Shown: positions 63,870 to 64,000 of the stretch, piece after piece
How positions within the stretch are numbered: the first letter of the stretch is position 1
Layout: the number at the start of each line of letters is the position of its first letter
From: Bacillota bacterium
Lineage (GTDB): Bacteria > Bacillota > Clostridia > Acetivibrionales > DSM-1351
Length of the DNA stretch: 64,000 bases
Assembly (NCBI GenBank): GCA_023444055.1
Contig: JAEZRV010000074.1
Location: forward strand, 1 to 64,000
Direction of reading: 5' to 3'
Notes under the pieces: model-generated
The model's input: the letters and a program-made list of their open reading frames with translations, nothing else
Database searches by the model: none
Told to the model about the DNA's origin: nothing
Translations under genes and position numbers: made by a program

Positions 63870-64000
63870 ATGGTGAAATTGTTGATAAAATTTTATATTC
63901 TCACTGAAAACTGTGCAAAAAAGAGAGGAATACTTAGTGAGCATGGTCTTTCAATGCTAATAGAAGTAGATGGGTATAAAGTCTTGTTTGACACAGGGCC
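63870..64000 (+). CDS. Metallo-beta-lactamase-fold hydrolase, 3' truncated by window edge
   Basis: The first ~43 codons read as IKFYILTENCAKKRGILSEHGLSMLIEVDGYKVLFDTGP. EHGLSMLIE plus LFDTG is the N-terminal signature of the MBL-fold subgroup annotated as 7,8-dihydropterin-6-methyl-4-(beta-D-ribofuranosyl)-aminobenzene-5'-phosphate synthase-like proteins. The metal-binding HxHxDH motif lies beyond the window. ATG 63870, GTG 63873 and TTG 63879/63882 are all possible starts; AAAGGA at 63865-63870 favours one of the later ones. A direct repeat with TTAATTAAT and AATAAAGGTT (63629-63680 region) lies in the preceding gap, with no gene. Confidence 0.75.
   Translation, partial: MVKLLIKFYILTENCAKKRGILSEHGLSMLIEVDGYKVLFDTG

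Overview
The window comes from a low-GC, strictly anaerobic Clostridia-type chromosome. The signs are an AT-rich composition, a class III (anaerobic) ribonucleotide reductase, an iron(II) Feo system and a GH51 arabinofuranosidase of the kind found in plant-cell-wall degraders. A Ruminiclostridium-like host would fit, but I cannot prove the species.

Layout. Positions 1-1750 hold the end of a prophage-like remnant: the 3' part of an M15 endolysin, a holin-like gene, an XRE repressor with an operator, and a small excisionase-like protein. It abuts the 3' end of a tRNA-Arg(ACG) gene, a typical integration site. Then come housekeeping genes: GH51 arabinofuranosidase, a diacylglycerol-kinase-family lipid kinase, and sbcD-sbcC.

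From a clear promoter at 9268-9296 to a strong terminator at 50304-50346, about 41 kb of same-strand genes form one biosynthetic locus. The first part is a trans-AT polyketide/nonribosomal peptide assembly line: FAAL-ACP loader, discrete AT, KS-KR-ACP, KS-DH-KR-ACP, KS-DH-KR-ACP-C-A(Ser)-PCP-C, an Asp/Glu racemase, and A(DARH code)-PCP-C-A(Orn)-PCP-E. It lacks a thioesterase. The readable codes suggest acyl-polyketide-Ser-(D-Asp-like)-D-Orn. The second part is export (MFS, MacB-like ABC permease and ATPase, HlyD-like adaptor). The third part is a ribosomal-peptide (RiPP) module: a 28-residue GTG-started precursor ending CPWNGTICC, a radical SAM/SPASM maturase, an M50 membrane protease with a PqqD-like N-terminal region, and a BtrH-like acyltransferase, followed by a second FtsX/ABC exporter. 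BtrH moves acyl groups from carrier proteins to an amine in butirosin biosynthesis. The combination raises the possibility that the lipopeptide made by the assembly line is transferred onto a ribosomal peptide. This is the most interesting system here.

After the cluster come a methyl-accepting chemotaxis protein, nrdD preceded by two NrdR-like boxes, a CobO-type corrinoid adenosyltransferase, a Fur-family (Zur-like) regulator, a DUF318 permease behind a possible structured leader, its DUF1980 partner, a convergent YibE/F protein, a DtxR-family regulator, and feoA-feoB-Cys-rich partner behind a promoter with two GTTAG-N6-CTAAC operators. A metallo-beta-lactamase-fold gene runs off the right edge.

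A dispersed ~55-bp palindromic repeat occurs at least six times, in ~90-bp tandem arrays and as single degenerate copies. Its right arm supplies the Shine-Dalgarno of the racemase, probably of the radical SAM enzyme, and of the DUF1980 gene; its left arm carries a matching anti-Shine-Dalgarno.
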